A program made the translations under genes and the position numbers. The notes under the pieces were generated by a model. That model saw only the letters and a program-made list of their open reading frames with translations, was not told where the DNA came from and did no database searches. This document shows, in pieces, positions 49,159-56,252 of a stretch of 56,252 nucleotides of DNA. The stretch spans positions 1 to 56,252 of the forward strand of contig CALFNR010000084.1 of the NCBI GenBank assembly GCA_937903005.1, written 5' to 3'. The first letter of the stretch is position 1; every line of letters begins with the position of its first letter. Source of the DNA: Clostridium_AI sp002297865. Its GTDB lineage: Bacteria; Bacillota; Clostridia; Lachnospirales; Lachnospiraceae.

Positions 49159-49635
49159 CTAACAAGGCTCTTTTACCTTGACTACAATCGCAATGTCCTC
49201 GTCCTGAATCATGCCTCTATTCTTTAAGTGCTCTTTTATTTCATTGTACCAGCTTGCCTGTATCAGTTCAACTCGATTGTTTTTGTCCACGAATATAATC
49301 TTTTCTTCCTGGGCACTAGTCATCACATTATTCTCTCCTAGTGTTTCTGACTGTATCTGATACATGTTCTTACGATTTATTGCTCCAATTTCCTCCAACA
49401 GTGCAAGCATACGATATACTGTGGCGATTCCTATTGTTGCGTCTTTCTGAATTGCCTGATAATAGATTTCTTTACAACATGAACACTTATTTTCTAAAAT
49501 GATATCGATAATTAATTTTCTCTGAGCAGTTATCCTACAGTTTCTTTTCTTTAATTTCTCAAGTATTAACTGTCTCATTATCGTTTTTTCACTTCTTACC
49601 TCTTCCACTCTATCGTTATCCGGCATTTTATTCAC
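49159..49635 (-). CDS. Fur-family metalloregulator
   Basis: 158 residues. The winged-helix part includes ITAQRKLIIDIILENK and TIGIATVYRMLALLEEIGAI; the C-terminal part is unusual. Instead of the typical HHHH-rich metal site and CxxC it reads EKIIFVDKNNRVELIQASWYNEI, and cysteines cluster at CSCCKEIYY in the DNA-binding half. A Fur-like box lies upstream. Iron is the likely signal, given the Cys-rich partner gene, but zinc or manganese sensing cannot be excluded. Confidence 0.87.
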   Translation of the reverse strand: MNKMPDNDRVEEVRSEKTIMRQLILEKLKKRNCRITAQRKLIIDIILENKCSCCKEIYYQAIQKDATIGIATVYRMLALLEEIGAINRKNMYQIQSETLGENNVMTSAQEEKIIFVDKNNRVELIQASWYNEIKEHLKNRGMIQDEDIAIVVKVKEPC

Positions 49636-49689
49636 TCCTTCTATATGTAAGGTTAGCGAGAACTATTCCATATAAACACATCGCAAACA

Positions 49690-49704
49690 TGATACTGATT
49701 ATCA
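49690..49704. promoter_or_regulatory. Fur box
   Basis: TGATACTGATTATCA matches the 7-1-7 Fur consensus at all but one position. It lies 55 bases ahead of the Fur-family ATG and suggests autoregulation. Confidence 0.72.
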
Positions 49705-49741
49705 TTTCCACTTCTAGTGTATCATTTTCCCTCACATATGT

Positions 49742-49776
49742 AAAGCCCAAACATTAAGAAAATGCCTGGGCTTTTT
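49742..49776. terminator. Terminator after the subtilase gene
   Basis: Stem AAAGCCCA/TGGGCTTT (49742-49749 with 49767-49774) with inner pairs. T-rich on the plus side, weaker on the minus side. Confidence 0.65.
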
Positions 49777-49779
49777 CTG

Positions 49780-51687
49780 CTATTTTACAATAACCTTTAG
49801 AGTAGTTCGCCTCCCATTATGGGTTTTTATGATAATAGTTGCTTTTCCTGTTCTCTTAGCAACTATTTTACCTTTTGAATCCACACTCGCTATTTTTTTA
49901 TCAGAAGATTGGTACGTGTATTTTACATAGACACTACTCGGATGCACGTATGGACTAATCTTATAGGATGCCCCTTTCTTTAATGTAACAGACGAACTGC
50001 TAAGTTCAATCCAACTAGGCACTGGTACATTAATGGTTAGCTTTCTGACAGTTTCATTACCGCTTTTATCTATAGCGTAAATCGTATATGTTCCTGAAGA
50101 TTTTGCATGAAATGTACCTGTTGAACTTATTTTAACGCCCTTATTCCCATTTTGGAAATTCGATACAGTATGACTGCCTTTCAGCCAGCGTACATACTTC
50201 AAACCTGCATTCCCATAATCAGCAACATTTAACTTTACACTCACATAGCCTTTTGATTTATAAACCGTTCTCTTATATTGAATGGATGGTGCTGATACAT
50301 CCATTTTATAAGCTTTATAAGCATTCACAAGACCGCCTGATACTTTTTTTTGAAGAGAATCCAACTTCGTAGCTGTTTTCTCAATCTGTTTTTTAGCTGA
50401 CGTGGCATTTATTCGATCCGTGTAAGAATAAAGCAGTGCTGCAACTCCCGTAACATAAGGTGCAGACATACTGGTTCCTGTCATAAAACCAAAGTCATTA
50501 TCAGGTAACGTACTATATATTTCAGCACCTGGTGCAGCTACCCCAACACGTTTACTACTATAGTTAGATGATTCATGCATTTTCCCATCACATCGAATAT
50601 TGGCTACTGAAATAATATTAGAAAAATTATAATAAGCAGGATAGGTAGGACTATAATCCAAGAACACTCCATCATTCCCTGCTGCACAAATAAAAAGCAT
50701 GTCGGAGGATTTCATGAACTCTCTTAGCACACTATCGCTTTCTTCCAATCCAAGGCTAACATTGCATATTTTCGCACCATTATCTTGTGCGTATTCAAGT
50801 CCCCATAAAATACTAAAGCTTGTTGCTCGACAAGTTCGTGAATCCCTTTTTTTACTTTTACTAAATACCTTAACAGGCATTATTTTTACATTACTTTCTC
50901 CCGTAACTCCCCATACATTGTCTTGCCCATTGGCTGCAATGACACCTGCACAATGCGTCCCATGTCCTACCTCATCTTGTAGTTCAGAGTCAAGAGAATA
51001 CGAATTCCATCCATCGTAGTCATCTATATATCCATTTTTATCGTTATCAATCCCGTCTCCTGGTATTTCTTTGGTATTCTTCCAAAGTTTCCCCTCAAAG
51101 GAAGGATGATTGATATCAATTCCGGTATCAACAACTGCAACAATAACTCGTTTACTTTTTTTATTCTTCACATCTGACCAAAACGGAGTAACATTTATAT
51201 CAATTCCTTTCTTAGCTTGAATCATTGGCGACTTACTAACAAACCTATCCACAAACTCCAGTGTTCCATCATTCATTAATCCCCACTGATTCTGTGAAAA
51301 TGTGACTCCTCCTCTAACATAGGTTCCTGTATACTTCTCTCCTGACTGTTCATATTCAAAATTAGGCTGTACCAAATCAATATATGTATTCTTTTTAAGA
51401 TACTTAACTGCATCACCTAAAATTTCTCTTGTTGATGTACGTAGAACTATATAAGATTTCATTTTCTTTAATACTGTAACATTTGCATTCTTAAGAATCG
51501 CTCTTTCTTTAGCCTCAGAGCAATTCTCAGATAGTTTAATTAATATTTCATTATTGACATATTTACTAATGTCATATTCTTGGGCGTCATAATTTTCTTT
51601 CTCCGCACGTATGAATTCCATCTGTGTTGCAAAGCACGTAATACATAAAATAATACTCATCCATACCCTAACTCTTTTATGACTCAA
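49780..51687 (-). CDS. Secreted subtilisin-like serine protease (S8)
   Basis: 635 residues. A signal peptide (about 1-28), a pro-domain (to about 115), and the catalytic domain: Asp in VVAVVDTGIDINHPSF near 183, His in DEVGHGTHCAGVIAA near 240 and Ser in GFMTGTSMSAPYVTG near 405. C-terminal Ig-like and BIG2-type domains follow (WIELSSSSVTLKKGASYKI, KIASVDSKGKIVAKRTGKATI). It starts at a TTG with GGAGGG five bases ahead. It likely digests extracellular protein. Monocistronic. Confidence 0.93.
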   Translation of the reverse strand: MSHKRVRVWMSIILCITCFATQMEFIRAEKENYDAQEYDISKYVNNEILIKLSENCSEAKERAILKNANVTVLKKMKSYIVLRTSTREILGDAVKYLKKNTYIDLVQPNFEYEQSGEKYTGTYVRGGVTFSQNQWGLMNDGTLEFVDRFVSKSPMIQAKKGIDINVTPFWSDVKNKKSKRVIVAVVDTGIDINHPSFEGKLWKNTKEIPGDGIDNDKNGYIDDYDGWNSYSLDSELQDEVGHGTHCAGVIAANGQDNVWGVTGESNVKIMPVKVFSKSKKRDSRTCRATSFSILWGLEYAQDNGAKICNVSLGLEESDSVLREFMKSSDMLFICAAGNDGVFLDYSPTYPAYYNFSNIISVANIRCDGKMHESSNYSSKRVGVAAPGAEIYSTLPDNDFGFMTGTSMSAPYVTGVAALLYSYTDRINATSAKKQIEKTATKLDSLQKKVSGGLVNAYKAYKMDVSAPSIQYKRTVYKSKGYVSVKLNVADYGNAGLKYVRWLKGSHTVSNFQNGNKGVKISSTGTFHAKSSGTYTIYAIDKSGNETVRKLTINVPVPSWIELSSSSVTLKKGASYKISPYVHPSSVYVKYTYQSSDKKIASVDSKGKIVAKRTGKATIIIKTHNGRRTTLKVIVK

Positions 51688-51719
51688 AGTATCCCTCCTT
51701 TTCTGTGCAACTATGATTA

Positions 51720-51748
51720 ATTATATCCTATTTATAATAGCATAACAA
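51720..51748 (-). promoter_or_regulatory. Promoter of the subtilase gene
   Basis: TTGTTA (51743-51748), 17 bases, TATAAT (51720-51725). Confidence 0.7.
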
Positions 51749-51853
51749 ATATTCATCTACAATAGACAGCCTTCGCCTTTGTTGCTTGCTTTCTTTTAAT
51801 GAATATGATAAGGTACATATAAGCAAAATAAGAAGAAAAAGGAAGTGACTAGC

Positions 51854-53308
51854 TTGTACGAAAATTTAACTCTTTTAACCGATTTTTACGAACTCACTAT
51901 GATGCAAGGTTACTATAAAAATAATACCAATGAACGCGTCGTATTTGATGTATTTTACAGGACTAACCCTTCTGGCAGTGGTTATGCAATCTGTGCTGGT
52001 CTTGAACAGGTAATTCAGTATATTAAGGAACTTAACTTCAACTATGATGATATTTCTTATTTACGTAGTTTAAATATATTTGACGAAGATTTCTTACATT
52101 ATCTTGCCGGATTTCACTTTTCCGGTGATATTTATGCAATTCCTGAAGGCACTGTTGTGTTCCCTATGGAACCACTAGTGAAAGTAGTTGCACCAATTAT
52201 GGAGGCGCAGCTTGTGGAAACTGCCCTTCTTAACATCATCAATCATCAGAGTCTGATTGCAACAAAAGCTTCTCGTGTATGCTATGCTGCTCAAGGTGAT
52301 GCTGTAATGGAATTTGGTCTACGTCGTGCCCAGGGCCCTGATGCTGGTACACTTGGCGCTCGTGCTGCTGTTATTGGTGGCTGTGCAGGTACAAGTAATG
52401 TGCTATGTGCTCAGAAGTTTGATGTCCCTGCCCTTGGAACACACGCACATAGCTGGATTATGAGTTTCCCAGATGAACTTACCGCATTCCGTATCTACGC
52501 TGACCTTTATCCAAATAATACAACACTTTTAGTGGATACCTATGATACTTTACGCTCTGGTGTTCCACATGCAATTCAAGTATTCAAGGAATTAAAAGAA
52601 GCTGGCAAGATGCCTGTAAAATACGGCATTCGCTTAGATAGCGGTGACTTAGCATACTTATCTAAGAAGGCTAGAAAAATGTTAGACGATGCAGGCTTCC
52701 ATGATGCTGGAATCTGCGCATCCAGTGATTTAGATGAATATTTAATTGATTCTTTAAAAACACAAAGAGCAGCTATCGATTCCTGGGGTGTTGGAACAAA
52801 CTTAATCACTTCTAAGGATTGTCCTGCATTTGGCGGCGTTTACAAATTGGCAGCCATTGAGAAAGACGGAAAATTTATTCCGAAAATTAAACTTTCCGAA
52901 AACCAATGGAAGATTACTAATCCAGGTAACAAAACTGTATACCGTATATACGAAAAAGAATCAGGTAAGATAAAAGCCGATATTATTGCATTAGAACATG
53001 AAAAATTTGATGAAAATGAACCTCTTATGATTTTTGACCCTATTTCAACATGGAAGAAAACTTATCTGGATCCAGGTACTTATACGGTTCGTGAAATTTT
53101 GGTTCCTGTTTTCCAACATGGCACTTGTGTTTATGACTCACCTAGTGTTCGTGAAATCAAAGAATACTGTGAAAAGGAATTAAATACACTTTGGGATGAG
53201 ACGAGACGTCTTATTAATCCACATAATGTCTACGTCGATTTGTCACAAGAACTCTACGACTTAAAACATTCTATCTTAGATTCTATAGGAAATAGAACAA
53301 CAAAATAA
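51854..53308 (+). CDS. pncB: Nicotinate phosphoribosyltransferase
   Basis: NAD salvage: nicotinate + PRPP to nicotinate mononucleotide. About 484 residues. Motifs: LTLLTDFYELTMMQGYY, FGLRRAQGPDAG, GTHAHSWIMSF (catalytic His), LLVDTYDTLRSG, IRLDSGDLAYLS and WGVGTNLITS. A TTG at 51854 has AGGAAG eight bases ahead, giving MYENLTLL; the GTG at 51845 almost touches the site. A terminator and a partial repeat follow. Confidence 0.95.
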   Translation: MYENLTLLTDFYELTMMQGYYKNNTNERVVFDVFYRTNPSGSGYAICAGLEQVIQYIKELNFNYDDISYLRSLNIFDEDFLHYLAGFHFSGDIYAIPEGTVVFPMEPLVKVVAPIMEAQLVETALLNIINHQSLIATKASRVCYAAQGDAVMEFGLRRAQGPDAGTLGARAAVIGGCAGTSNVLCAQKFDVPALGTHAHSWIMSFPDELTAFRIYADLYPNNTTLLVDTYDTLRSGVPHAIQVFKELKEAGKMPVKYGIRLDSGDLAYLSKKARKMLDDAGFHDAGICASSDLDEYLIDSLKTQRAAIDSWGVGTNLITSKDCPAFGGVYKLAAIEKDGKFIPKIKLSENQWKITNPGNKTVYRIYEKESGKIKADIIALEHEKFDENEPLMIFDPISTWKKTYLDPGTYTVREILVPVFQHGTCVYDSPSVREIKEYCEKELNTLWDETRRLINPHNVYVDLSQELYDLKHSILDSIGNRTTK

Positions 53309-53318
53309 ATTATTTTCT

Positions 53319-53347
53319 AAGGGCTGTCTTTCAAGGTAGCCCTTTTC
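53319..53347 (+). terminator. Terminator after pncB
   Basis: A 7-bp stem AAGGGCT/AGCCCTT (53319-53325 with 53338-53344) followed by TTTTC and, at once, the repeat palindrome. Confidence 0.78.
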
Positions 53348-53349
53348 TT

Positions 53350-53384
53350 AACTTATAGGAAAGTCCTCTGCGATTCCTTCCCTA
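53350..53384 (-). repeat. Repeat palindrome, copy 5 (partial, inverted)
   Basis: AACTTATAGGAAAGTCCTCT... on the plus strand is the same palindrome as in copies 1, 3 and 4, read from its other end, and it lacks the last six bases. It follows the pncB terminator U-tract, the same relation to the transcript as the other copies. No other module of the repeat is present. Confidence 0.8.
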
Positions 53385-53426
53385 AAAACAAAGTAACTTT
53401 AAACTAGATTTTTTCGCTTTATATGC

Positions 53427-53432
53427 TATAAT
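53427..53432 (+). promoter_or_regulatory. -10 of the carboxypeptidase gene
   Basis: TATAAT preceded by TGC (extended -10), with only a weak TAGATT 17 bases upstream; 62 bases before the ATG. Confidence 0.5.
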
Positions 53433-53494
53433 AAGATAGATTTTATTTTTAGGCTAAATTTTTCAACAGAATATAAAGATAGGAAGTTATGTAC

Positions 53495-54724
53495 ATGAAA
53501 AAAAAGATAATCGTAGCAGGTGCCATTTTAGTTGTACTAGCAGGTGGATTTGGCATTAATTATGCATACACATCATATAAAGAAGCCTCGCATACTTCCA
53601 GTAATAATCATCATTATTACAACGAAGACTCTGGCAGCTTAGATAAGGAACCGTTAGCAACTGGAGAAGAACTTTTACCAGAAGATGAACTCCCTTCCAG
53701 AGATAAAGTTATGACAACACCTGAAAGTATTTTTTGTCTTGTTAACAAAGAATATTCATTACCAGCTGACTATACACCAGCTGATCTTGTTGAACCAGAT
53801 GTAACTTTTAGTATAGATTATGAATCAGAGAAAAAGTATATGCGCAAGGTAGCAGCCGATGCATTAGAAAGCTTGTTTCAAGATGCAGCCAAAGAAAATT
53901 TAGAGCTTGCGGCTGTTTCTGGATACCGCTCCTACGATCGACAAAAAGAAATATATGAGAAGAATTTAAAGACAAGAGGAACTACTCATACAAGCCAGTA
54001 CTCAGCAAAACCTGGTTATAGTGAACACCAGACTGGTCTTGTTATGGATATTTCCTGTCAATCAGAAAACTTTGACCTTCAGGAATCTTTTGGCGAAACC
54101 CCTGAGGGAATTTGGGTTGCTGAAAATGCTCACTTATACGGATATATTATTCGTTATCCAAAAGATAAATGCGATATTACTGGTTATGCATATGAGCCTT
54201 GGCATCTCCGTTATGTAGGCGTTCCAATGGCAGCCTATTTGTATCAGAATAATATGACACTAGATGAATATTATCATTATGAGCCAACTTATGAATTCAT
54301 TACTGACGAAAGTGAATATGTTAATGATACGCCAAATCAATATGACAATAATCAGTCTCCTAGCAGTGTACCAACACCTGTAGCCTCATCTAATTCAAAC
54401 AGCAACTCTGGAAATACGGCTAACAATAACACAAATACGGTTACACCTAGTAAGAAGCCTGTTGTATCAAAAGCTCCAGCAAACAATACAACAGCCGAAA
54501 CTCCTTCTCCTTCACCTGAAGCATCTGCTTCGGCACCAGAAGCATCCAAAAAACCTATTGCTAGTTTAAAGCCTTCTGAGAAACCAAGTAAGCCAAGTAA
54601 AGCTCCTGTTGCAGAACCTAGTGAAGAAGTTCCAACACCAAAACCTGAGACTCCATCAAAGGCTCCGCAGACACCAGAAGAAGAAGGTGATCCAGATGAA
54701 GGTGCTCATGAATCTGGTGAATAA
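53495..54724 (+). CDS. VanY-type D-alanyl-D-alanine carboxypeptidase (M15B), membrane-anchored
   Basis: About 409 residues from the ATG at 53495 (AGGAAG eight bases ahead). A membrane anchor (residues 3-22), then the M15B domain (about 95-250): AVSGYRSYDRQKEIY, the zinc motif YSEHQTGLVMDIS and EPWHLRYVG. The last 120 residues are a Pro/Ser/Thr/Lys low-complexity tail (repeated SKPSKAP-like units) that could span the wall. It trims D-Ala from peptidoglycan. No vancomycin-resistance genes are nearby. Confidence 0.92.
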   Translation: MKKKIIVAGAILVVLAGGFGINYAYTSYKEASHTSSNNHHYYNEDSGSLDKEPLATGEELLPEDELPSRDKVMTTPESIFCLVNKEYSLPADYTPADLVEPDVTFSIDYESEKKYMRKVAADALESLFQDAAKENLELAAVSGYRSYDRQKEIYEKNLKTRGTTHTSQYSAKPGYSEHQTGLVMDISCQSENFDLQESFGETPEGIWVAENAHLYGYIIRYPKDKCDITGYAYEPWHLRYVGVPMAAYLYQNNMTLDEYYHYEPTYEFITDESEYVNDTPNQYDNNQSPSSVPTPVASSNSNSNSGNTANNNTNTVTPSKKPVVSKAPANNTTAETPSPSPEASASAPEASKKPIASLKPSEKPSKPSKAPVAEPSEEVPTPKPETPSKAPQTPEEEGDPDEGAHESGE

Positions 54725-54789
54725 TATGACCTAAGCAGATAATATACTAATTGTAGCTTGAACAAATTGAGAAATAACAGGAGGTTCTT

Positions 54790-55530
54790 GTGAGAACATT
54801 ATTAATTGCTATTTTTTTAATATTATATTTTATTTACAGTATTCCAAGTCTACTGGTCATCTGGTTAATTGGAAAAATTACAAAGAATGAGCGCCTTGTA
54901 TTTAAGATCGCACAAAGCCATGTTGCATGGGCCTTTGGTGTAATCTGTTTCCTTAGCGGCGTTAAAAGAAATGTCATTGGACTTGAAAATGTCCCAACTG
55001 ACCAGCCGGTACTTTATGTATCAAATCACAGAGGCTTTTTTGACATTGTCGTTGCTTATTCTGTGGTTCCTAATTTAACAAGCTTTGTATCGAAAAAGGA
55101 AATTGAAAAAGTGCCTTTTATCGCACAATGGATGAAATGCATGAAATGCCTCTTCTTAGATCGTGAAAACATCAAGGAAGGCATGAAGACAATATTACAG
55201 GGTATAGACCAAGTAAAAGATGGTTACTCTATTTTTATAATGCCTGAAGGTACTAGAAATCATACTGACAAATTATTACCTTTCCATGAAGGCAGCTTTA
55301 AATTTGCCCAAAAGACAGGATGTCCGATTATTCCTGTTGCCTTAACAAACACAGATGATGCATTCGAAAATCATTTTCCTTTTGTAGGAAAAGCAAATGT
55401 TACCATCATGTTTGGAGAACCTATCTATTTAGATAAACTTTCAAAGGAAGAAAAGAAATTTATCGGTTCTTATTCCCAAAAAGTCATACAAGAAAACCTT
55501 GATAAGATTCATTCTGGTATGATAAAATAA
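54790..55530 (+). CDS. plsC: 1-acyl-sn-glycerol-3-phosphate acyltransferase
   Basis: Makes phosphatidic acid from lysophosphatidic acid at the membrane. It is 246 residues with an N-terminal hydrophobic helix, the NHxxxxD motif as VSNHRGFFDIV near residue 78 and the FIMPEGTRNHT block near 150. It starts at GTG after AGGAGG. It lies between the carboxypeptidase gene and the small membrane protein gene, in a probable shared transcript. Confidence 0.93.
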   Translation: MRTLLIAIFLILYFIYSIPSLLVIWLIGKITKNERLVFKIAQSHVAWAFGVICFLSGVKRNVIGLENVPTDQPVLYVSNHRGFFDIVVAYSVVPNLTSFVSKKEIEKVPFIAQWMKCMKCLFLDRENIKEGMKTILQGIDQVKDGYSIFIMPEGTRNHTDKLLPFHEGSFKFAQKTGCPIIPVALTNTDDAFENHFPFVGKANVTIMFGEPIYLDKLSKEEKKFIGSYSQKVIQENLDKIHSGMIK

Positions 55531-55575
55531 ATAACTAGTCAAACGTATAATATCAATAAGGAGGTACATAGTCTT

Positions 55576-56100
55576 ATGTATTACAATACATTTCCTATGT
55601 TAGCAATGGCGATAAGCGGACTGGCTATTGGTTTATTAATTGCATTAGCAGTTATTGTTATCGCTCTAATCTTACTTTACCGTTTCGGTACAAAACTTCA
55701 AAAACGTCAGGAAGATGCTCAGTCTCAAATGCAGGCAAACTCACAAGTAGTAACAATGCTTGTCATCGATAAAAAGCGTTTGAAACTTGCAGATTCTGGT
55801 TTACCTAAAATCGTTATGGAGCAAACTCCAAAATACGCGCGTCGTTCCAAACTACCAATTGTAAAGGTTAAAATTGGACCAAAGATTATGTCTATGATCT
55901 GTGATGAAAAAATCTTTGATTTAGTTCCTGTTAAGAAAGAAGTAAAAGCTACAGTTAGTGGTATTTACATTATGGATGTAAAAGGAATTCGTGGCGGACT
56001 TGAAGCTGCACCTGAAAAGAAAAAAGGGTTCTTTAAGAGAATGTCATTAAAAGCTCAGAAAAAAGTAGACGAGCTAAACGCAGAAGCAAAAAAGAAATAA
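55576..56100 (+). CDS. Membrane protein of unknown function (174 aa)
   Basis: One long hydrophobic helix (about residues 8-36), then a cytoplasmic basic domain of mixed beta strands (VVTMLVIDKKRLKL, LPIVKVKIGPKIMSMICDEKIF, EVKATVSGIYIMDVKGIRGG) and a Lys-rich coil tail. I recognise no family. GGAGG lies eleven bases before the ATG. It follows plsC by 45 bases. Confidence 0.78.
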   Translation: MYYNTFPMLAMAISGLAIGLLIALAVIVIALILLYRFGTKLQKRQEDAQSQMQANSQVVTMLVIDKKRLKLADSGLPKIVMEQTPKYARRSKLPIVKVKIGPKIMSMICDEKIFDLVPVKKEVKATVSGIYIMDVKGIRGGLEAAPEKKKGFFKRMSLKAQKKVDELNAEAKKK

Positions 56101-56110
56101 TTTTACAATA

Positions 56111-56138
56111 AAAAGGTGACTAAACAGTCACCTTTTTT
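56111..56138 (+). terminator. Terminator of the plsC group
   Basis: An 11-bp stem AAAAGGTGACT/AGTCACCTTTT with an AAAC loop and T-run. Confidence 0.9.
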
Positions 56139-56174
56139 ATATCCTCTTTTCACCTGCTTATACAAGCAAAACGA

Positions 56175-56252
56175 TTAAGCAAGATGGCTCTGTGCATTAG
56201 GTTCTGTTACCATCTCCACTAATTTTCTCTTTAAAATCTTGCCTGTGCTTGT
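56175..56252 (-). CDS. AMP-forming acyl/aryl-CoA synthetase (ANL family), C-terminal fragment
   Basis: The last 25 codons of a gene entering from the right edge. They read TSTGKILKRKLVEMVTEPN up to the stop at 56175. The T-x-x-GKI motif with the catalytic lysine is the A10 motif of adenylate-forming enzymes. The substrate cannot be judged. It converges on the membrane-protein gene. Confidence 0.75.
   Translation of the reverse strand, partial: TSTGKILKRKLVEMVTEPNAQSHLA

Noticed and set aside
1..56252. CRISPR arrays, rRNA or tRNA genes, prophage or integrative element
   Set aside because: No regularly spaced repeats, no tRNA-like cloverleaf, no integrase, transposase or structural phage gene was found by eye.

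Overview
The window reads as a low-GC, spore-forming anaerobic Firmicute of the Lachnospiraceae type. The evidence is AT-rich DNA with strong AGGAGG ribosome sites, a CwlD-like spore-cortex amidase, an 8-cysteine clostridial ferredoxin, an AgrD-like peptide with the WFYQP block seen in Lachnospiraceae, a DUF4358/MBOAT/DHHW surface cluster, and housekeeping blocks in clostridial order. I see no transposase, integrase, CRISPR array, rRNA or tRNA gene.

Layout. 1-3.8 kb: the start of the F1Fo ATP synthase operon (atpZ-like, atpI, atpB, E, F, H, A) on the minus strand, from a consensus promoter near 3.8 kb; atpA runs off the left edge. 3.85-8.9 kb: rpiB, arginine/tyrosine phosphatase, Sua5, CwlD-like amidase, a GH18 protein and a membrane protein. 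9.1-12.3 kb: an unusual accessory operon of a Ser/Thr kinase fused to a MinD/TadZ-like domain, a second TadZ-like protein and a CpaB-like SAF protein. The kinase start lies out of frame with its glycine loop. 12.4-14.7 kb: mecA, ferredoxin, a DUF1858 protein and a MerR regulator. 14.9-20.4 kb: gdpP-rplI-dnaB and DUF951, rpsF-ssb-rpsR. 20.5-24.8 kb: hemolysin III, two HTH regulators and an Agr-type module (histidine kinase, LytTR regulator, and a 46-residue AgrD-like peptide gene), with no agrB in the window.

24.9-32 kb: a surface O-acylation cluster (DHHW, MBOAT, DUF4358, transglutaminase-like), a secreted beta-rich protein, a candidate structured RNA of about 170 nt with its own promoter and terminator, and a LytM-like protein that has lost its zinc ligands. 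32-40 kb: glycogen phosphorylase, LicD, PadR with DUF1700/DUF4097, glyoxalase-like, SDR and nitroreductase. 40-48.8 kb: two ATPase plus TOPRIM-type nuclease pairs on either side of T-box-controlled ileS. One is RloA/RloB or AbiL-like. The other is AAA plus DUF4435, as in PARIS, with an overlapping third small gene. I read this as a defence hotspot. 48.9-56.25 kb: FeoB-associated Cys-rich peptide, Fur regulator with a Fur box, secreted subtilase, pncB, VanY-like carboxypeptidase, plsC, a membrane protein and the tail of an ANL-family synthetase.

A family of structured intergenic repeats (about 21.7, 24.8, 29.3, 45.6 and 53.35 kb) links several regions. It has a nested stem with compensatory changes, a terminator-like hairpin and a 41-nt palindrome. 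In four copies that palindrome abuts the U-tract of an intrinsic terminator, including the T-box terminator of ileS. All function calls rest on motif recognition by eye; no searches were run.
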